The notes below the pieces were generated by a model that saw only the letters and a program-made list of their open reading frames with translations, did no database searches and was not told where the DNA came from. Source: an uncultured Eubacteriales bacterium (GTDB taxonomy: Bacteria; Bacillota; Clostridia; Oscillospirales; CAG-272). Taken from it: a stretch of 64,000 bases of DNA. How positions within the stretch are numbered: position 1 is the stretch's first letter; the number at the start of each line of letters is the position of its first letter. The position numbers and the translations under genes are program-made. Below, piece by piece: positions 9,377 to 18,253 of the stretch. The stretch spans positions 114,485-178,484 of the forward strand of contig UQNQ01000002.1 of NCBI GenBank assembly GCA_900542425.1, read 5' to 3'.

Positions 9377-11065
9377 TTATATTTGATGATTCTGAATCCA
9401 CGCAGCAAGCCGTTCTCCGATTTGTTTCATGGTGCCTGTTTCGTACGGGAGTTTTAGGCCGGCATCCTTGACTAAGTCGCGGAAGGTCTGCGTGCCTGCT
9501 TTATCGACAAAAGCAAGATAATTTTTCCATGTCATGTCTCTGTTGTCCAAAGAAGCAAACCAAAATTGGAATGCCACGGTCTGCGCCATGCAATAATCGA
9601 TATAATACAAAGGATACATATAAATATGAAGCTGGCGCTGCCAGCCGGCACCGCGGGAATAAAACGGCAATCCGTCGAAATCGAGGTATGGCCGATATTT
9701 CTTTTCAAGCGACAGCCAAAACCGATTTCTCTCTTCTGAAGACATCTCCGGATTTTCATACATTTTATGCTGGAATTCATCCACCATGCAGCCATAAGGA
9801 ATAAAAATCACGGCATCCTCACAATGGGATAACTCGTATTTTTTCACATCCTTGCCGAAAAACAGCTCATGATAAGGCGCTGTTAAGAACTCCATGCTCA
9901 TGGAATGGCATTCGCATGCCTCAATGGTCGGACTGTGGAAATCAGATAATGTTACCCGCCTTGCCGCCCGATAAAAGGCAAATGCATGCCCCGCCTCATG
10001 AGTAAGCACATCCACGTCACCTGAAGTACCGTTGAAGTTGGAAAAAATGAACGGAGCATCATAATCCGGAAATTCCGTGCAGTAGCCGCCCGGTGCCTTA
10101 CCTTCTTTCGCCAACACATCAAAAAGCTCGTTGTCATACATAAAATCAATAAATTCTGCCGTTTCCGGTGACAATGCATGATACATCTTCCGTCCGGCAG
10201 CGAGAATCTCGTCCGATGTACCGTGAGGCTTGGCATTTCCATCCGGGAACATAAACACATCATCATAAAATTTCAGGCGGTCGACTCCGATCCGCTTTTC
10301 TTGATTCCGTTTGATCTGCGCGACAACAGGAACAAAGTCTTCCGCAATCTGATCCCGAAAAGCAGCGATGTCCCGGCTGTCATAACAATTTCGTCCAAGC
10401 CGGTCATATCCGAGTCCGATATAATTTTCATAGCCGAGCGCCTTTGCCTGCGCAGTACGATTTTTCACAAGCCTGTCATAAAGAGAGTCAAGCGCTTCCT
10501 TATGGGAGTCAAAGCATCGTCCCTCCGCCGTATAAGCAGCTTTTCGGACGGAACGGTCCGTACTCTGCTTGTATGGAGAAAGCTTGGTAATCGGAAGCGT
10601 TTTTCCGTCAAACTCTACTGTCATGGAAGCATAAAGCGCCTGATATTCGGAAACCAGTGCATTTTCTTCCTGCATCAGTTCAATAATTTCCGGCTTGAAC
10701 GTTCTCGCCGCAATCTCAAGATTTTGGAAAAACAGCTTCCCAAAATGGGCTTCCAGTTCCGCGCGAAAGGGAGATTCCAGCATTTTTTCCAAAACATTCT
10801 GAATTTTCTCCTGCACAATCGGTGCTTTTTCATCCATAAAGCCATTTTCCGCTGTGTAAAACTCGTCTCGCGTATCAATGGTATGACGCACAGAAGCAAG
10901 AGACGCCGCCGTCATAAAGTGTTTTTTGAGCGCATCCGCCTCTTCATACGCCGAAATCTGTTCCGAGGCGTTTTCTGCGCCGGACAGCTTATTCGCAATC
11001 CGGTCGAATTGTGCAAGAATTTGTTCCATATCGGGTCGGCGATACGGCATTTCCGTAAATTTCAT
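9377..11065 (-). CDS. M3-family oligoendopeptidase (PepF-like zinc peptidase)
   Basis: The 562-aa protein contains the gluzincin motif HEAGH in DVLTHEAGHAFAF, and the downstream TIEACECHSMSMEFL supplies the second Glu ligand. This is the M3 pattern. M3 oligopeptidases cleave short peptides in the cytoplasm; no signal peptide is visible. The chosen ATG (11065, MKFTEMPYRRPDM) is 15 codons inside the longest frame because GGAGG lies 6 bases before it. It appears monocistronic, transcribed from a strong promoter 360 bases upstream. The exact M3 subtype (PepF or M3 family variant) is uncertain. Confidence 0.92.
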   Translation of the reverse strand: MKFTEMPYRRPDMEQILAQFDRIANKLSGAENASEQISAYEEADALKKHFMTAASLASVRHTIDTRDEFYTAENGFMDEKAPIVQEKIQNVLEKMLESPFRAELEAHFGKLFFQNLEIAARTFKPEIIELMQEENALVSEYQALYASMTVEFDGKTLPITKLSPYKQSTDRSVRKAAYTAEGRCFDSHKEALDSLYDRLVKNRTAQAKALGYENYIGLGYDRLGRNCYDSRDIAAFRDQIAEDFVPVVAQIKRNQEKRIGVDRLKFYDDVFMFPDGNAKPHGTSDEILAAGRKMYHALSPETAEFIDFMYDNELFDVLAKEGKAPGGYCTEFPDYDAPFIFSNFNGTSGDVDVLTHEAGHAFAFYRAARRVTLSDFHSPTIEACECHSMSMEFLTAPYHELFFGKDVKKYELSHCEDAVIFIPYGCMVDEFQHKMYENPEMSSEERNRFWLSLEKKYRPYLDFDGLPFYSRGAGWQRQLHIYMYPLYYIDYCMAQTVAFQFWFASLDNRDMTWKNYLAFVDKAGTQTFRDLVKDAGLKLPYETGTMKQIGERLAAWIQNHQI

Positions 11066-11430
11066 TGTTCCCTCCTGAAAAACCAGCCAAACGGCGGTAT
11101 TTTTTATCATTCAATATCTGAAAATACTTTTTTGAATTTGAAAAACAGCCTCGCAGCAAATCAATGTCCGGCTTCTGTCGGAACAGACGCCGCCTACATT
11201 AGGTCACTTGACTCACAAAGCGTCATTTTCTTTTGAAACGGTACTCAAAAGAAAACAATCGCAGCACTGATTTCCGGCGCAAGCAGTTCGCAGTCATATA
11301 GATATCGCTACTATGTCCATTCTGATCATTTTTATCCTGTTGGACGGCACGGTTTTTCCATAGGCTGCCGCAACAAACAAAATCGACTTGAAACAGAATT
11401 TTTATATCTGTTTTTCTCTTGTTAAAATAT

Positions 11431-11459
11431 ATTATACAATATATGGAAACAAAAGTCAA
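11431..11459 (-). promoter_or_regulatory. Sigma-A promoter reading toward the M3 oligopeptidase
   Basis: On the minus strand TTGACT (11454-11459), 17-bp spacer, TATAAT (11431-11436). The predicted start near 11424 leaves an unusually long untranslated leader. Confidence 0.85.
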
Positions 11460-11506
11460 TGAAGCAAAAAAATATGGCAAAAACCACGGCTTGAGACGAT
11501 AGAGTC

Positions 11507-11535
11507 TTGATTTTTAGGAAAAAACAGGTTATAAT
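11507..11535 (+). promoter_or_regulatory. Sigma-A promoter of the lipid kinase gene
   Basis: TTGATT (11507-11512), a 17-bp spacer and a perfect TATAAT (11530-11535), about 65 bases before the GTG start at 11609. Confidence 0.85.
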
Positions 11536-11608
11536 AAATAGTATCTTTTCGGCAATGTTCCTAAAACAGATTTGTCCAGTAACCATATGAGAGGAGGCGC
11601 TGCTTTCT

Positions 11609-12496
11609 GTGGAAAAAGATGCGTTGCTGATTATCAATCCGAACTCAGGGGAAGGAGAAGCAAAAAGATGGGTCTACGATATGACCGCCGGGCTTCTTTC
11701 CCGCTTCGACTTTGTAACCGTCTATTTTTCAAAATGCACCGGTGACATTATCCGGGTCGTCCGCGAAAAATCCGGAGATTTCGGTGCGGTTGTCTGCTGC
11801 GGCGGCGACGGTACACTCAATGAAACCATTACGGGGATTTGTCTTGCCGGAACCTCTCCCATGCTCGGGTATATTCCTACGGGAACCGTCAATGATTTCG
11901 CAACAAGCCATAAAATCCCCAAGGGCATCAAAGGTGCCATTGAAAAAATTGTATCGGGAACTCCGGTCGAATACGATATCGGAATGCTCGGCGAGCGCCC
12001 ATTCTCTTATGTTGCAGCGTTCGGCGCTTTTACCGATGTCGCATACTTAACGCCTCAGATCACAAAAGCCTCGTTCGGACGTACCGCATATATCGCAGAA
12101 GCGGCGAAAAGACTGTTTTCGTTGAATCCGATTGAGGTTTCTTTTTCCTGTGATGGAAAAGAAGTTACCGACAAGTTTATTTACGGAATGGTTGCCAACT
12201 CCAAAACGGTCGGCGGACTCCGTTTTTTCGAGAATAACTCCGCAGATGATCTGCGGGACGGGCAGCTTGAAGTCATGATGATACGTTTTCCTGATACCGC
12301 GGGACAGCTTCAGCAGGCTCTTGCCGGACTTCTCACACCGAAAACGACAAATGATTTTGTTTATAAATTCTCGGCATCCGAAATCAATTTTCGTTTTGCT
12401 GACAACGCCCCGTGGACGCTGGACGGCGAGTTCGGCGGAACATATCCCGAGGTTACAGTCAAATGTCTTCCGAAACGGATCCGCATTATCGAATAA
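11609..12496 (+). CDS. Diacylglycerol kinase / YegS-type lipid kinase
   Basis: The 295-aa protein has the DAGK catalytic domain. LIINPNSGEGEA is at the N-terminus and the nucleotide-binding CCGGDGTLNE is near residue 68. IPTGTVNDFA follows, with a C-terminal half ending in LDGEFGGTYPEVTVKCLP. Relatives phosphorylate diacylglycerol or other membrane lipids at the inner membrane face (DgkB, YegS, BmrU). The start is GTG with GAGGAGG (11591-11597) 11 bases upstream. It is the first gene of a plus-strand series, 108 bp ahead of the Gld-like ABC genes. A link between lipid phosphorylation and that exporter is possible but unproven. The lipid substrate is not readable. Confidence 0.9.
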   Translation: MEKDALLIINPNSGEGEAKRWVYDMTAGLLSRFDFVTVYFSKCTGDIIRVVREKSGDFGAVVCCGGDGTLNETITGICLAGTSPMLGYIPTGTVNDFATSHKIPKGIKGAIEKIVSGTPVEYDIGMLGERPFSYVAAFGAFTDVAYLTPQITKASFGRTAYIAEAAKRLFSLNPIEVSFSCDGKEVTDKFIYGMVANSKTVGGLRFFENNSADDLRDGQLEVMMIRFPDTAGQLQQALAGLLTPKTTNDFVYKFSASEINFRFADNAPWTLDGEFGGTYPEVTVKCLPKRIRIIE

Positions 12497-12604
12497 ATAT
12501 GAACGCGCATTTTCAAACGGTTCAAAATTTGTTTACATATATGATATATACTATTGATAAATGTCCGGACAAGCCGGACGATATCGGAAGGGGTACCGGA
12601 TATT

Positions 12605-13579
12605 ATGATTAAAGTTGAACACCTGACAAAAAAATACGGCGAAAGATATGCCGTAAACGACATCAGCTTTGAAGTTCAAAAAGGGGAAATCGTCGGCTTT
12701 CTCGGTCCAAACGGAGCGGGGAAATCCACAACAATGAATATCCTAACAGGATATCTTTCCTCTACATCGGGAAAAGCCATGATTGACGGACTTGACATTC
12801 TCGAGCATCCGCTCGCAGTCAAGAAAAAAATTGGCTTTCTGCCTGAAATGCCGCCATTATATTTAGAAATGACGGTAAAAGAATACCTAAATTTTGTTTA
12901 CGACCTCAAAAAATGTTCCTTGAACCGCAAAGAGCATCTCATGGAAATCTGCCGGGTCGTCAAAATTGAAGATGCTTTCAACAGAATGATCAAAAATCTT
13001 TCCAAAGGCTACCGTCAGCGAGTCGGCATCGCCGGTGCGATCGTAGGAAATCCCGAGGTTATCATTTTTGATGAACCGACAAACGGACTGGATCCCAAAC
13101 AAATCATTGATATTCGGAACCTGATAAAAGAGCTTGGACGGGAACGGACCATCATTCTCAGTACCCATATTCTTTCCGAGGTCAAGACGATCTGTGACAG
13201 AATCCTTATCATCAACGAGGGAAAAATGGTTGCCGACGAAAAAACGGAAAATATTGAGAGTGCCCTGCGTGGGAACCGCAGAATCATTATACGGGTGGAC
13301 GGACCGGCAGCAAATGTACTTTCTGCCATCAAAAAGCTCAACGGTGTTGTTTATGCGGAAATTTCTCAGAAATTTGATGACGGTTCCGCCGTTTTCATCG
13401 TCGAAAGCAGCAATAACGTTGATATACGCAGGCCGATTTTTTATATGCTTGCCCAAAATTCATGGCCGATTTTATCTCTTGAATTTGCCGGTGCAAATCT
13501 TGAGGATATCTTTATTTCTGTTGTGGACGAGGCAGAAGCGGAAGAATCCGCCGCCAAATCCGACAAAAAACGGGCATAA
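12605..13579 (+). CDS. ABC transporter ATP-binding protein, GldA-like
   Basis: The ABC ATPase has Walker A GPNGAGKST, signature LSKGYRQRVG, Walker B VIIFDEPTNGLD and the H-loop STHIL, all in the first 220 residues. A roughly 100-residue C-terminal extension ends in an acidic then basic tail. This resembles GldA of gliding bacteria and related Firmicute exporters. The ATG at 12605 is chosen over an upstream one because GGAAGGGG (12586-12593) precedes it and the usual MIKVEHLTKKYG start follows. The permease gene begins 15 bp after the stop. It would power the permease encoded next; the cargo is unknown. Confidence 0.93.
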   Translation: MIKVEHLTKKYGERYAVNDISFEVQKGEIVGFLGPNGAGKSTTMNILTGYLSSTSGKAMIDGLDILEHPLAVKKKIGFLPEMPPLYLEMTVKEYLNFVYDLKKCSLNRKEHLMEICRVVKIEDAFNRMIKNLSKGYRQRVGIAGAIVGNPEVIIFDEPTNGLDPKQIIDIRNLIKELGRERTIILSTHILSEVKTICDRILIINEGKMVADEKTENIESALRGNRRIIIRVDGPAANVLSAIKKLNGVVYAEISQKFDDGSAVFIVESSNNVDIRRPIFYMLAQNSWPILSLEFAGANLEDIFISVVDEAEAEESAAKSDKKRA

Positions 13580-13594
13580 GGGAGGGACCGCAAT

Positions 13595-14311
13595 ATGCAT
13601 GCAATTTATAAACGCGAAATGCGCGCCTATTTTACTTCTCCAGTAGGATATATGTTCTGTGCAATCTTTTTTGCCGTCAGTGCATTTCTTTTTATGACAT
13701 ATACCGTCCAGGCAGGAGAAAACAGCAGTTTCCCATCGTACTTTTCCATTCTTCTGTTCTTATTCATTGTTATCATTCCGCTTATCACCATGAAACTTGT
13801 CAGTGAAGAAAGAAAAATGAAAACGGATCAGCTCATTATGACTGCACCTGTGACACTCGCAGGCATTGTTTTCGGCAAATATTTTGCCGCGCTCACGATG
13901 TTCGGGGGTTCTTTCCTGCTTTCTTCTATTGTATATTATATTCCTCTTTCTCTTTACGGCGATCCCAATACCGCGATGTATATCGGATGCGTGATCGGCG
14001 TTTTGCTGGTTGGAAGCGCATTCATCTCCATCGGCATTTTTATTTCGTCTCTGACAGAAAACCAGTTTATCTCCGCACTCGGAACCATCGGCGCAATCGT
14101 TCTCCTCTTGATGATCAGTTCTCTTAACAACTATATCAATACCGAGTGGGTGCGCAACATTCTGTCCGGACTTTCCATTACAAGTAGATATTCTTATTTT
14201 GCCAACGGAATTTTCAGCTATGATTCTCTTTTTTACTTCCTGTCTCTTTCCGCTGTATTTCTTTTCCTGACAGTAAGAATATTTGAAAAACGCCGTTGGT
14301 CAAAATCGTAA
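13595..14311 (+). CDS. ABC-2-type permease, GldF-like
   Basis: The 238-aa protein begins MHAIYKREMRAYFTSP, the amphipathic start typical of ABC-2 permeases of the GldF type. It then has about six transmembrane helices. A short charged loop (SEERKMKTDQLIMTAPV), conserved in this family, follows the second helix. It is translated 15 bp after the ATPase gene and 17 bp before the GldG-like gene, so the three are one operon. Gliding genes of Bacteroidetes share this architecture. In a spore-forming Firmicute gliding is not expected, and the substrate is unknown. Confidence 0.92.
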   Translation: MHAIYKREMRAYFTSPVGYMFCAIFFAVSAFLFMTYTVQAGENSSFPSYFSILLFLFIVIIPLITMKLVSEERKMKTDQLIMTAPVTLAGIVFGKYFAALTMFGGSFLLSSIVYYIPLSLYGDPNTAMYIGCVIGVLLVGSAFISIGIFISSLTENQFISALGTIGAIVLLLMISSLNNYINTEWVRNILSGLSITSRYSYFANGIFSYDSLFYFLSLSAVFLFLTVRIFEKRRWSKS

Positions 14312-14328
14312 AAAGGAGGACGGAAATC

Positions 14329-15945
14329 ATGGCAAATCATAAAAACAAATCCATACAAGGAGGGACGGCGGATAAAACCAGCAGTCCGTCCAATAAAAGA
14401 AATCTGAAATACGGCACACTTTCCATTGTTGTTACGGTTATTTTCATTGTGCTCGTTCTTATTTTGAATATTATCGCCACATCTCTGTCTTCCGTTTACG
14501 GTTGGTATACGGATATGACCGCATCAGGCATTTATTCTCTCTCCGACGCTTTCTATGAAAAGCTGGATGATCTTTTGACAACAGAAGACGGAGAAGAACC
14601 GGTTTATCTGAATATCGTACTCATGTCCGAAGAGGACTATTTCAGCGGAATGAATGCGCTGACCAGTATGGTTTACCGTTCTATCAAGGAACTGACGGCG
14701 AAATACGATAACATCAAACTAATTGCCTACAATACGACCGTTCATCCGGAGCTTGCGGAAAAATATAAAATGACGGCACTAGATACTCCTTCCCTTTCTG
14801 ACGTGATCCTTGAGCTTGCCGATGAAAACCACAATGCCCTTGAAAATGTTCCCGCAAAAAAATATAGCATTGATTCCTTTTTCTCCTCGGATTCCTCAAG
14901 CGGCGAATATATTGGCTACAATGCGGAAGCAAGAATTCTTTCCGCGGTAGCACAGCTGACGGGTCAATCCGAAAAGCCCGTTGCCTATTATCTGCAAGGT
15001 CATGGAGAACCTACGCTTGCCGAAGCTTCTGATTGGCAGGAAGTCTTAGAACTTGCCGGCTTTGAAGTCAAAGAAATCAATCTTGCCACAGAAGATTTCA
15101 CCGTTCCGGAAAACGGCAACTGCGGCGACAATATCGTCATCATCAATTCTCCGAAATATGACCTTTTGTCAACAACAGAACTTTCCGAAGTGAAAAAAAT
15201 CCGAACCTTTCTTGGAACCAATTACGGAAACATGATTGTAGTAGAGGACGCATCTTCACCGAAACTGCCTGCACTGGAAGGACTTCTCTCCGAATGGGGG
15301 CTTGGATACGGCGGTTCTGTTACAGATGACCAGCATTCCGTATCTTCGTCCGGAGCTGCAAAAGTATTCGCTGACTATGCTCAAACGTATCAGCCTACGG
15401 AAAGCTCTCCGTCCATGGCAACACAGATCCTGACCAGAACTTTTGGCGGAGAAGATCCCGGAAAAACAACGACCATCTTCGGCACGCCGAAAGAGGTGTT
15501 GATTCTTGATAATACGGAAATCGTTCAGGGAATGAACGGTTCCGCATCGTCATTTGCCCTGTTAAAAACATACGATACGGCAAAAACAAGGACTTCAGAC
15601 GGAGAAATCGTCACCGGCTCCACCGCCCTGCTTGGTGTTTCAAGAATGGTGTGGGAGCTTAACAACAATGATGTCAGCTTTGTTGTTGCAATCGGATCCT
15701 CGGATTTTCTGTCTGAGGAATATGAAGCATCCTGCGCCAACAGAAGCATCCTGTACGCGCTGCTCAACCTGATGTGGGACAGCGTAACAACCTTTGAAGG
15801 CATAGATTATAAAGCTTTTGACAATTCTGCACTGACAGTGTCGACATCCGCGGCAAGCACATGGACGATCGTATGCGTTGTGGTTCTTCCGGTGCTCGTA
15901 GCAGGACTTGGAGTCTATGTTTATATAAGGAGACGCCATTCATGA
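14329..15945 (+). CDS. GldG-like ABC transporter accessory protein
   Basis: The 538-aa protein has a hydrophobic N-terminal segment (about residues 25-47) and a C-terminal transmembrane helix followed by the basic tail YIRRRHS. A large extracytoplasmic domain lies between. It contains YSLSD at about 65, where GldG proteins also have YTLSD-like motifs, and YLQGHGEP at about 218. These fit the DUF4350/GldG_N type of domain. GGAGG precedes the ATG at 14329, and an earlier in-frame ATG lacks a ribosome site. The stop overlaps the next start by 4 bp (ATGA), so the two are translationally coupled. The role is probably an exporter component that binds or senses a substrate outside the membrane; this is inferred. 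Confidence 0.88.
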   Translation: MANHKNKSIQGGTADKTSSPSNKRNLKYGTLSIVVTVIFIVLVLILNIIATSLSSVYGWYTDMTASGIYSLSDAFYEKLDDLLTTEDGEEPVYLNIVLMSEEDYFSGMNALTSMVYRSIKELTAKYDNIKLIAYNTTVHPELAEKYKMTALDTPSLSDVILELADENHNALENVPAKKYSIDSFFSSDSSSGEYIGYNAEARILSAVAQLTGQSEKPVAYYLQGHGEPTLAEASDWQEVLELAGFEVKEINLATEDFTVPENGNCGDNIVIINSPKYDLLSTTELSEVKKIRTFLGTNYGNMIVVEDASSPKLPALEGLLSEWGLGYGGSVTDDQHSVSSSGAAKVFADYAQTYQPTESSPSMATQILTRTFGGEDPGKTTTIFGTPKEVLILDNTEIVQGMNGSASSFALLKTYDTAKTRTSDGEIVTGSTALLGVSRMVWELNNNDVSFVVAIGSSDFLSEEYEASCANRSILYALLNLMWDSVTTFEGIDYKAFDNSALTVSTSAASTWTIVCVVVLPVLVAGLGVYVYIRRRHS

Positions 15946-18137
15946 AAAAATTCTGGCAAAAAATCAAAGCCCTTTTCACCAAAAGCGACGTTGAAAAAAC
16001 GTCCCTCCAAAAGACCGCAAAAGTCTCTATTCTTCTCGGCTGCGTTCTGCTCGTCGGGGTGATTGTTTATTTCGCGGTAATCGCCCCGCTTATCGAAGCA
16101 GAGGAACACCCTATTCCGGATTTATATGAAGGAGAAGTATATCAAAACAATTCCATCTATATTCTCCGTCAATATGACCGTTCGGAAATCAAATCGGTGG
16201 AAATCAAAAACAAAAACGAGCATTATAAGTTAACCTCCTATGAAGAAAACGGAAGCATTTTATTTAATATAGAAGGGAGCGAACATATCACGCTCTCTTA
16301 TGAAAGCGTAGCAAGTCTTCTCGGAGATGTGCGAGTACTTGTCACCAATTCTCCGGCAGGTCAGGACCGTGTACTCGAAACAGCAACGGAAGAAGACCTT
16401 CGGCACTACGGACTTGATGAAGCGTCTGACCCTTCATGGTTTGAAGTTACCCTGAACGACGGAACCTCTTATCGGATTTATATCGGAAACGCACTTACCA
16501 CCTCATCCGGATATTACGTCCGTTTGGAAGGCCGAAAAAATGTTGTGACAAATGAAGACGGCTCTAAAACCGAATATGATATTGTATATGCACTTCAATC
16601 GGGACTTGGCAACACTGTGCTTGCCGACAGCGCTTTTCTTGTTTCAACAGAGCTTGCGCCTCCTTATGGAAACGATATTTACAATACCTCTAATTTCTCT
16701 ATCATGAGATACGGTTCCGATGGAACACGGCGTGTTATCGTTCAGGTAGGACTCGCCGAGGAAGAGGGAATTTCCGCCGCAAGCCAAATTTATGAAATGC
16801 TCTATCCGAAATCCTATATTATCAATGAGTCTGCTTATTCAGACACCGTTTTGACCGAACTTTACAACGTACAAGCGGAAAGTATCGTCGCTTACGGAGA
16901 ATCGATTTACAGCCCGGAAGTATACGAGAAATACGGACTGGACATCGACAAAGACAGACTTGAAAAGATGGAAGACAACAATTATGCACTTCTGCTCTTT
17001 AACTGTGCAGACCCGGAAGCAGAAAATTACGATGAGCTGGCATCGCTTCTCTATTTCAGCAAAAAATTCACTGATCTCGACGGAAAAGATTACTATTACG
17101 TATATGCTCCCGCATATGAAGTCATCGGAAAGGTAAGCGCCGAGACGTTCGCTTTTATTGAATGGGATGTCGCAAATTATACAAACCCGTATATGTATTA
17201 CGAGTACTTCACCAGTGTCGAATACATGGAGCTGATCTCGGAACGTGACGGTATCGATCTGCGTTTTACACTCTCCGGCAAAGAGAGAAAACGTCATGTT
17301 GACGTCACCGAATCAGGAGATAACGGCGCAATCGTTTACAGAATAACTGACGAGGGTGCAAAAATACCGCTTGTTTATGATGTATCTTACAAAACAGTGG
17401 GAAGCAGTATTCAATTTGAGGGTGAATTTGAGATTTTCCGCGATCTTTATTATGTTCTGATCACAAGAAAGCTCGCTCTTTATGCGGACATAGATGAAGA
17501 AATGACAAGCGTCGATTCTGCGCCTTCCCGAATTGTCCGTGTAAAAACATTGCCGAAAGATCACAGCATTTCCTATTATCAATACAATTCAAACGGTATA
17601 AAAGGCGAACAGCTTCATGATCAAGGAGGCAATATTCTTTGTCACAATGTCGTAGTAACAACAACGTTATCGGATGGGACCACACGAGATGTTACCTATG
17701 ACAAAGCTTATTATGATGAGGATGCCAACCGGTTTTTCCTGAAATCGGTCGACTCGAATGACGGCGTCGAAAAGCCAAGCGGCTTTGAAGGTGACGAAGA
17801 TGGTCTTGTCAAGGTCACGGTTTTTCTTCCCGACACTGCACGTGGAGAATATGAAGAAACCATTTATGAGTATGAAATATACGACTTATATGACGAATAC
17901 ACGGATATCGACGGTAATGTCGTAAAGCAGCTGAATCCGACATATATGTATATCATACCGACCATTACGACCAACACCTATCAGCTTTACGCAGGCGGTG
18001 AAAAAGTTCTTCTGGAATCCATATCCGAAAAGGCCGAAGAAGGTGTTTATATTCGTACTGCCACAATTGATAAGCTATTTTCTGATACCAATAAGCTTCT
18101 TGCAGGTGAGGAAATTGATACAATGGGTGTAAATTGA
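15942..18137 (+). CDS. DUF4340-like membrane-anchored extracytoplasmic protein
   Basis: The 731-aa protein has a basic N-terminus, one transmembrane helix (about residues 24-47, VSILLGCVLLVGVIVYFAVI) and a long extracytoplasmic region. Repeated patterns there read like IKSVEIKNKNEHYKL ... LLGDVRVLVT ... YGLDEASDPSWFEVTL ... YRIYIGNAL. These fit DUF4340, which is often encoded after gldG in such operons. AAGGAG lies 9 bases before the ATG at 15942, which overlaps the gldG-like stop. A perfect terminator follows. It likely completes the exporter as an extracytoplasmic subunit. No enzymatic motif is visible. Confidence 0.85.
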   Translation: MKKFWQKIKALFTKSDVEKTSLQKTAKVSILLGCVLLVGVIVYFAVIAPLIEAEEHPIPDLYEGEVYQNNSIYILRQYDRSEIKSVEIKNKNEHYKLTSYEENGSILFNIEGSEHITLSYESVASLLGDVRVLVTNSPAGQDRVLETATEEDLRHYGLDEASDPSWFEVTLNDGTSYRIYIGNALTTSSGYYVRLEGRKNVVTNEDGSKTEYDIVYALQSGLGNTVLADSAFLVSTELAPPYGNDIYNTSNFSIMRYGSDGTRRVIVQVGLAEEEGISAASQIYEMLYPKSYIINESAYSDTVLTELYNVQAESIVAYGESIYSPEVYEKYGLDIDKDRLEKMEDNNYALLLFNCADPEAENYDELASLLYFSKKFTDLDGKDYYYVYAPAYEVIGKVSAETFAFIEWDVANYTNPYMYYEYFTSVEYMELISERDGIDLRFTLSGKERKRHVDVTESGDNGAIVYRITDEGAKIPLVYDVSYKTVGSSIQFEGEFEIFRDLYYVLITRKLALYADIDEEMTSVDSAPSRIVRVKTLPKDHSISYYQYNSNGIKGEQLHDQGGNILCHNVVVTTTLSDGTTRDVTYDKAYYDEDANRFFLKSVDSNDGVEKPSGFEGDEDGLVKVTVFLPDTARGEYEETIYEYEIYDLYDEYTDIDGNVVKQLNPTYMYIIPTITTNTYQLYAGGEKVLLESISEKAEEGVYIRTATIDKLFSDTNKLLAGEEIDTMGVN

Positions 18138-18165
18138 TAGAATTTTTCTGAATTCTATGAAACCG

Positions 18166-18195
18166 AAACGGACAGCATATGCTGTCCGTTTTTAT
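18166..18195 (+). terminator. Intrinsic terminator of the Gld-like operon
   Basis: A perfect 13-bp palindrome (18166-18178 and 18179-18191) is followed by a T-rich tail, 29 bases after the DUF4340-like gene. Confidence 0.85.
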
Positions 18196-18214
18196 TTGAA
18201 AAATAGATTCATGC

Positions 18215-18253
18215 TGAGAAAAAACAGCCACCGGTATGGCCGGTGGCTGTTTT
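18215..18253 (-). terminator. Intrinsic terminator of the SPOCS/LysM gene
   Basis: The 14-bp arms 18221-18234 and 18240-18253 with a 5-base loop directly abut the minus-strand stop. On that strand they are followed by a T-rich tail. Confidence 0.9.

Larger units (their letters stand above)
11066..11608. other. Divergent promoter region with a long leader for the oligopeptidase gene
   Basis: This 543-base gap carries a minus-strand promoter (11431-11459) and a plus-strand promoter (11507-11535) about 50 bp apart. The minus-strand leader is about 360 nt long. It includes an 11-bp perfect stem (11226-11236 with 11245-11255, 8-base loop). I saw no T-box signature, known riboswitch core or small gene. 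Confidence 0.6.

Noticed and set aside
9075..9401. 108-codon minus-strand frame between pepF-like gene and lepA
   Set aside because: It covers the lepA promoter and has no ribosome site.
10178..11236. 352-codon plus-strand open frame
   Set aside because: Antisense to the M3 oligopeptidase gene, with no family likeness and no ribosome site.
11066..11424. T-box or other riboswitch in the oligopeptidase leader
   Set aside because: No T-box core sequence or other known riboswitch signature was seen.
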